This document shows, one piece after another, positions 59,101 to 64,000 of a stretch of 64,000 nt of DNA (position 1 is its first letter; each line of letters starts with the position of its first letter). Location: assembly GCF_007565055.1 (NCBI RefSeq), contig NC_044555.1, positions 36,898,611 through 36,962,610 of the forward strand, written 5' to 3'. Origin of the DNA: Rhinopithecus roxellana (Eukaryota > Chordata > Mammalia > Primates > Cercopithecidae). The position numbers were made by a program, and so were the translations under genes. The notes beneath the pieces are model-generated. The model searched no databases and was not told the origin of the DNA. It saw nothing but the letters and a program-made list of their open reading frames with translations.

Positions 59101-60845
59101 GTCTGAGAGTAGCAAGGGCCGTTCTACTGAAGAGGCAGTGGCAGAGAGGCTTTTGGTTTCCCCTGTGAGCCTTACCTCCGAGAAACACAAACCCACTCTT
59201 ACTAGAGGTGTTAAGTCTGTGGCATGGGGTGGCTGCACTGCTGGCATGAGCTTGGGCTTCCACTTGTTGGGGAGCAGGGGGTTGAAGGTTCACAGAGAGG
59301 AGAGATTGGTCTCCTCTCTGTATGGTGATTGTAGCATGCTGTAAGCTTGGGTGTAGCCCTCAGGCTCTTTGTTTCTTCCCCAGACCAAGGGTAGCAGGAA
59401 TAAAATAGTTACTGTGGCAGTGGCAGTGGCAGTGGCAAAGGGGATGTAATATGCCTCTGGGGGTCTCTCCCTGGGGAAACTCTGGTTCACTACCAGTGGA
59501 TATACTCAGCAATTAGTGGGGCTACTATCCGTGGAAGTGGGGTTCTCAAGGAAGAAGGGCCGGACTCCTCTCCATATGGTGGCTGCAACATGCAGCCTGC
59601 TGGAGGTACCAGAATAATGACTGGGAATGTACAATTATTATTGACTATAGTCATCCTGTTGTGCTACCAAAGAGCAAGTCTTACTCATTCTTCCTATTTT
59701 CTTTTGTACCCATTAACCACATCCATCTCTTCTCCCAACCCACTGACCTTCCCAGCCTCTGGTAATTATCCTTCTACTATGTCTATGAGTTCAATTGTTT
59801 TGATTTTTAGATCCCACAAATAAGTGAGAAAGGGTGACATTTGTCTTTCTGTTCCTGGCTTATTTTCATTTAACATAATGATCTTCAGTTTTATCCATGT
59901 TGCTTCAAATAACTGGGTCTCATTCTTTTTTATGACTGAATAGTACTCCATGGGTTGTTTGTAAGTATTTGGCTTTATATCTGGGTTCTCTATTCTGTTC
60001 TATTGGTCTATGTGACTACTTTTCTACTGGTACCATGTTGTTTTGGTTACTATAGGCTTGTGGTATAGTTTGAAGACCAATACGTTGATGCCCCATATTT
60101 GTTCTTTTAGCTTAAGATTGCTTTAGCTAATTGGGCTCTTTTTGGTTTCCTATAAATTTTAGAATGAGTTTTTCTAATTCTATGAAAAATGATGTTGGTA
60201 TTTTTATAGCAATTGCATTGAATGTGTAGAGTGCTTTAGGCAGTACGGTAATTTTCAACTATATTGATTCTTGCAATCCATGAGCATGGAACATATTTTC
60301 ACTAGTTTGTGTCATCTATGATTTCTTTAAACAGTGTTTTGTAGTTCTCCTTGTAGGGATCTTTCACCTCCTGGCTTAAATATATTCCTAGGTATTTTAC
60401 TTTTTTGTGGCCATTGTAAACAAGAATGAGTTCTTGATTTGGTCATTGGTGTATAGTAGTGCTACTGATTTGTGTACATTGATTTTGTAACCAGAGACTT
60501 TACTGAATGTATTTTCAAATATAGGAGTCTTTTGGGAGAGTCTTTACGATTTTCTGGGTATACAATAGTATTATCAGCAGAGATAGTTTCACTTCCTCTT
60601 TTCCAATGTGGATTCCCTTTATTTCTTTCTCTTGTCTGATTGTGCTGGCTAGAACTTCCTATAATACTATGTTGAATAGAATTGGTGAAAGTGGGCATCC
60701 TTGTCTTGTTCCAGTTCTTAGGGAGATTGCTTTCAACTTTTCCTCATTCAGTATGATGTTGGCTATGGGTTTTTCATATATGCCTTTTATTATTTTGAGG
60801 GAATATCGTAGGTTTCTTGTTTGCTCTGTTTTAAATTAAAATTTA
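56166..60845 (-). mobile_element. L1M (MA/MB-type), antisense, split by an L1P
   Basis: The left part, 56166-56337, has the 3'UTR in antisense (TTTTTGTGGGTACAGAGTAG, GATGTTTTGATACAGGCATG, TTTGTGTTACAAACAATCAA). The right part, about 59625-60845, resumes at TGTACAATTATTATTGACTA and continues into ORF2. The 3'UTR reads on in the expected order across the 56338-59620 insertion. Confidence 0.85.
56338..59620 (-). mobile_element. L1P, antisense, with 5'UTR but large internal deletion
   Basis: From the 3' end: T-run near 56337, 3'UTR, ORF2 C-terminus (TGGGTATATACCCAGTAATG), then a jump near 57348 to ORF2 start/ORF1 sequence. Next come ORF1 (the sense frame 57594-57797 contains ARRDWGPIFNIL, typical of the ORF1p C-terminal domain) and a 5'UTR reaching about 59620. 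About 2.8 kb is missing compared with a full L1, including most of the reverse transcriptase. A short GTGGCA repeat lies at 59413-59438. Confidence 0.83.
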
Positions 60846-61019
60846 AAATTTTAACCACTTTACTTCTTTGTACAGAAAATGCTGTTAATTGTTTTCAACT
60901 TTTTGAAGATTCTTTAACTTTGCCTCCAAGTTTCTTTCACTTTGAATTAATGGGTTTTCATATGAGTCTTACCTGATGGTAATTTCTTTCCCAAATTTAC
61001 ACTAGACAACCTATTTTTT
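60846..61019. other. Unique AT-rich sequence
   Basis: A short unassigned stretch between the L1M and the GAAA tract. Confidence 0.5.
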
Positions 61020-61182
<163 letters not shown>

Positions 61183-61815
61183 GTGGGAGAGGTGGTTCAT
61201 ACCTATGATCCCATAATCCCACACTTTGGGAAGCCAAGGCAGGTAGATCACTTGAGGCCAGGAATTTGAAACCATCCTGGGCAGCACAGCAATATCCCAT
61301 TGATTTGGTTTGGCCGTGTCCCCACCCAAATCTCACCTTGAATTGTAATAATCCCCATGTGTCCAGGGTTGGGCCAGGTGGAGATAATTGAATCATGGGG
61401 ATGGTTTCCCCCATACTGTTCTAGTGGTAGTGAATAAGTCTTACAAGATCTGATGGTTTTATAAATGGGAGTTCCCCTGCACCAACTTTCTCTCTTGCCT
61501 GCCAGCATGTAGGATGTGCCTCTCACCTTCTGCCATGATTGTGAGGCCTCCCTAGCCATGTGTAACTGTGAGTCCATTAAACCTCTCTTTCTTTATAAAT
61601 TCCCCAGTCTCAGGTATGTCTTTCTCAGGGGCATGAAAATAGACTAATATAGCTGTCTCTACAAAGAATAATAATGATAAAAAATTAGCTACTTGGGAGG
61701 TTCTGGCAGAAGAACTTCTTAAGCCCAGGAGTTGGCGGGTACTGTGAGCTATGATCATGTTACCGCACTCCAACCTAGGTGATCAATCAAGTCCTTGTCT
61801 CTTAAAAAGAAAAGA
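61183..61815 (+). mobile_element. Old Alu split by an LTR
   Basis: The left part, 61183-61300 (GAGGTGGTTCATACCTATGA, CACTTTGGGAAGCCAAGG), continues at 61652 with GCTGTCTCTACAAAGAATAA and TTAGCTACTTGGGAGG, then GAGCTATGATCATGTTACCG to an A-rich end. Divergence fits AluJ. Confidence 0.8.
61301..61651 (+). mobile_element. Solo MaLR LTR (THE1/MST-type) inside an Alu
   Basis: Starts TGATTTGGTTTGGCCGTGTC and ends AATAGACTAATATA; 351 bp. It has GATCTGATGGTTTTATAAAT and CATTAAACCTCTCTTTCTTT. The 5-bp flanks (CCCAT and GCTGT) do not match clearly. Confidence 0.88.
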
Positions 61816-62207
61816 AAATTTAAATTTTGAGTGTGGCTGTACATCATTACTTAAGGTATTCATTAATTGAATATATGTTTTTAAAAATTCACCCTTCTTC
61901 TTTACCCTATAAATTTAATTCATTATGAATACACATAGTTAACATAGTCTGCCAGAGACTGATACTTACATTTTGTCTTTTCTTCTCTTAAGCTATGTCA
62001 ATGAAAAAAGTGGTATCATGTAATTATAGAATCTTGCTAAGATTAGTGAAAACTATATGTTTGACAGTTATGAAAGATGGTTCATTTATGTTCTTTTCAT
62101 TCAGTTTCTTTTTGTTAAACCAAGTGTTAAACAGCATAGGGGTAAATGGCAAAAGTCTTTGCACACCATGGCATGAATGTATAAATAGAAAAATCTATTG
62201 AATAGGA

Positions 62208-62219
62208 AGATAGATAGAC

Positions 62220-62266
<47 letters not shown>

Positions 62267-62275
62267 AAGAAAGAT
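62208..62275. repeat. (GATA)n microsatellite
   Basis: About fourteen GATA units with one GACA, ending in GAAAGAAAGATA. Confidence 0.96.
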
Positions 62276-62589
62276 AAAATTTAGGTTAAAATACATCTAT
62301 AAGAATATTGTGCTTATACTCTGTGATCTTAGATGATGAAAGAATGATATAATAATATATATAATAATAACTCTTATTGGATCCCAAATAAGTAGCTTAC
62401 TCTAGGCAAAGTGAGTTTGCTTTTGGTATTCTCCTGCTTCTAGGAAGGCTACTGTGTGTTCAGAACCTTTTCACACTGCTTCACCACAAGTCACATCACT
62501 AATGCTTTTTGATTATGAAAGGACAGGCACATATCAATTTATTCCTATATTGTAAGTCTTGATATATCAACAAAAATGAAGACAAGAAC

Positions 62590-62760
62590 AATAGTTATCA
62601 TTACTGTTCAAGTAAAAGACTTCAAGCACTATTCAAGAAGCTTTACATACATTATATCATTTGTCTTGCACATCTATCCTCTGTTATATCCATTTTATAG
62701 GAAAATCGGGATTCACTTTCAGGACTGATTCCAACCTCATGTTTTTTACACGATTCTACG
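62590..62760 (+). mobile_element. Probable MIR SINE remnant
   Basis: AAGCTTTACATACATTATAT followed by CATTTGTC and TATATCCATTTTATAGGAAA follows the MIR order, with heavy divergence. Confidence 0.45.
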
Positions 62761-64000
62761 CTGAGGGTCGTATTTGTAATCAATTACAAGCCCCATAGCA
62801 CTGACATTTTGGCAACACTATGTCAACTTTACTCTTCACGCAGACGTTCTCAGAGCATAAAATCTAAGAAAAAAGGATAGAGCATATGGGACCTCTTCCA
62901 GCTGCCTTTAATCTCCTTCATATGTTCACACAACTTTCTGTTAATAATCCTAAAGGGTGAGTGATCCACACTGTGAGTGTAGGCCAAAAGAATATGTTTC
63001 CAAAATGTAGGAGCAACCAGGAAAGAAGTTTGAATACTGTTTAATATTACTATCACTGCAAATAATAGGAATTATTTATATGCTAACTATTCGTTTCTTC
63101 ATCATATTTATTTGCTGGGTCAGGCTCAATGCAGGAACAAAAACAGCAAATGATTTACAAAACTTTTTTTGAATAAGTTTATTGTTGACTTATAGTCCCT
63201 AGTAGCAATTACAATATCTCTTTAAAAACAGAGACAGAAAAAGGAAAACAAACAACAAAAAACACCACTATGAATTCCCCCTTCACCATTTTCTATCGCA
63301 GAAACTAAGGTAGTTCATTTATTGTCTATTCCTTGTTAAACTGAACTACATTAGCCAAGTCCAGATTTATATTAATGGATTTACAGTATGCTTTGGAGTA
63401 ATACAACATGACTTTCTATATCTCAACCAAAATTGTATTGAAGATGATTTAACTCACAAATAAGTTTTAATTGATCTAAAACACAAAAATTAAAAATAGG
63501 AATTTTGAAAACTTACAAAAGTTTGTTCCCTAGGTTTTCCTGTGGATTTTGTTAATGATTTGGAATTCTAACTATAAAACTTCATAGCCAGTAGTGAAAA
63601 CAAAATCATAATGATGCTATCAATATACTGAGTGGTTATTTTTGTCAAAAATACATTTTAATTTTATTTAGCTGTCATATATATGAACAAATAAATATCT
63701 CCCCTCCTCCTTTTTAACATAGAGTGCCCATGGAAATTACAGTCATTTTCCAGTAGAATTTATTTAGCAACTGTTTTCCATATGTACACTACAAGTATTT
63801 ACTCGACTCCTACTTGATATGAAACACTGAATTACCTACCATGGGAAATGCAGCCAAATAAAGAAGGTATTTTGAGCCATATAACATTTATTAATCCATC
63901 TGGTGAAATTTTTCAATTTTGAAGAGGTGGATTTGATGTCACTCATATCTTATAATATCATATGCTGGAGAATAAAACTTTAAAATGCAAAGCTATCTTT

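Larger units (their letters stand above)
61816..64000. other. Unique AT-rich sequence
   Basis: No gene recognised to the end of the window, apart from the GATA repeat and a possible MIR listed separately. Confidence 0.5.

Noticed and set aside
62208..62275. Regularly spaced repeats considered as a CRISPR-like array, here and at other microsatellites
   Set aside because: Simple tetranucleotide repeats without unique spacers, in a primate nuclear genome.

Overview
This window is non-coding nuclear DNA from a primate, most likely an Old World monkey. The basis is the set of young Alu copies (16028, 20648, 28287, 35456, 36557, 39694, 53055). They share AluY variants that I know from the AluYR lineage of macaques and baboons: GGCTCAAGCC at the 5' end, GAGACGGGCGG, AACTAGCCGGGCGA, GGCGTAAACC and GAGATCCGGCCACTG. 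Most have intact A-tails and perfect 11-16 bp target-site duplications (TSDs). I found no host protein-coding gene, splice-supported exon, tRNA or rRNA. Every open frame I examined falls in a retroelement, a simple repeat or short chance sequence. The region looks like an AT-rich gene desert made of stacked retrotransposons. There is one 100-base assembly gap at 4525-4624.

Layout. 1-7.7 kb: old Alu, L1M and MIR remnants, a solo MaLR LTR with a perfect TSD inside a MIR, the gap, and a long GAAA tract behind a damaged Alu. 7.7-10.2 kb: an antisense L1P 3' end carrying a 180-bp inverted duplication, then two old L1 3' ends. 12.2-22.2 kb: the 5' half of an L1P (5'UTR, ORF1, endonuclease) abutting an older L1M, which was later hit by an AluY, a 5'-truncated L1P and another AluY. 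22-30 kb: mostly unique AT-rich DNA with microsatellites, a solo LTR and an AluY. 30.2-32.5 kb: an L1 with the inverted 5' segment typical of twin priming. 32.5-43.2 kb: unique DNA with five Alu copies or remnants. 43.2-46.0 kb: a complete THE1 (LTR-internal-LTR) carrying a retrocopy of the BC200 (BCYRN1) RNA and an AluS. 47.0-52.7 kb: an L1P split by a second complete THE1, possibly with a 3' transduction. 56.2-60.8 kb: an L1M split by an internally deleted L1P. 61-62 kb: a GAAA tract and an old Alu split by an LTR. The rest is unique DNA.

No genes act together here. What the window offers is a relative insertion history: MIR first, then L1M, then L1P and MaLR LTRs, then AluS, then OWM AluY. 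It also holds several structural rearrangements worth checking: the inverted duplication in a microsatellite, the BC200 retrocopy, the twin-primed L1, an in-frame tandem duplication in an L1 ORF2, and a candidate 3' transduction. I found no convincing previously undescribed biological system. Family names below L1M/L1P/AluY/THE1 level are from memory of consensus sequences and were not checked with a search.
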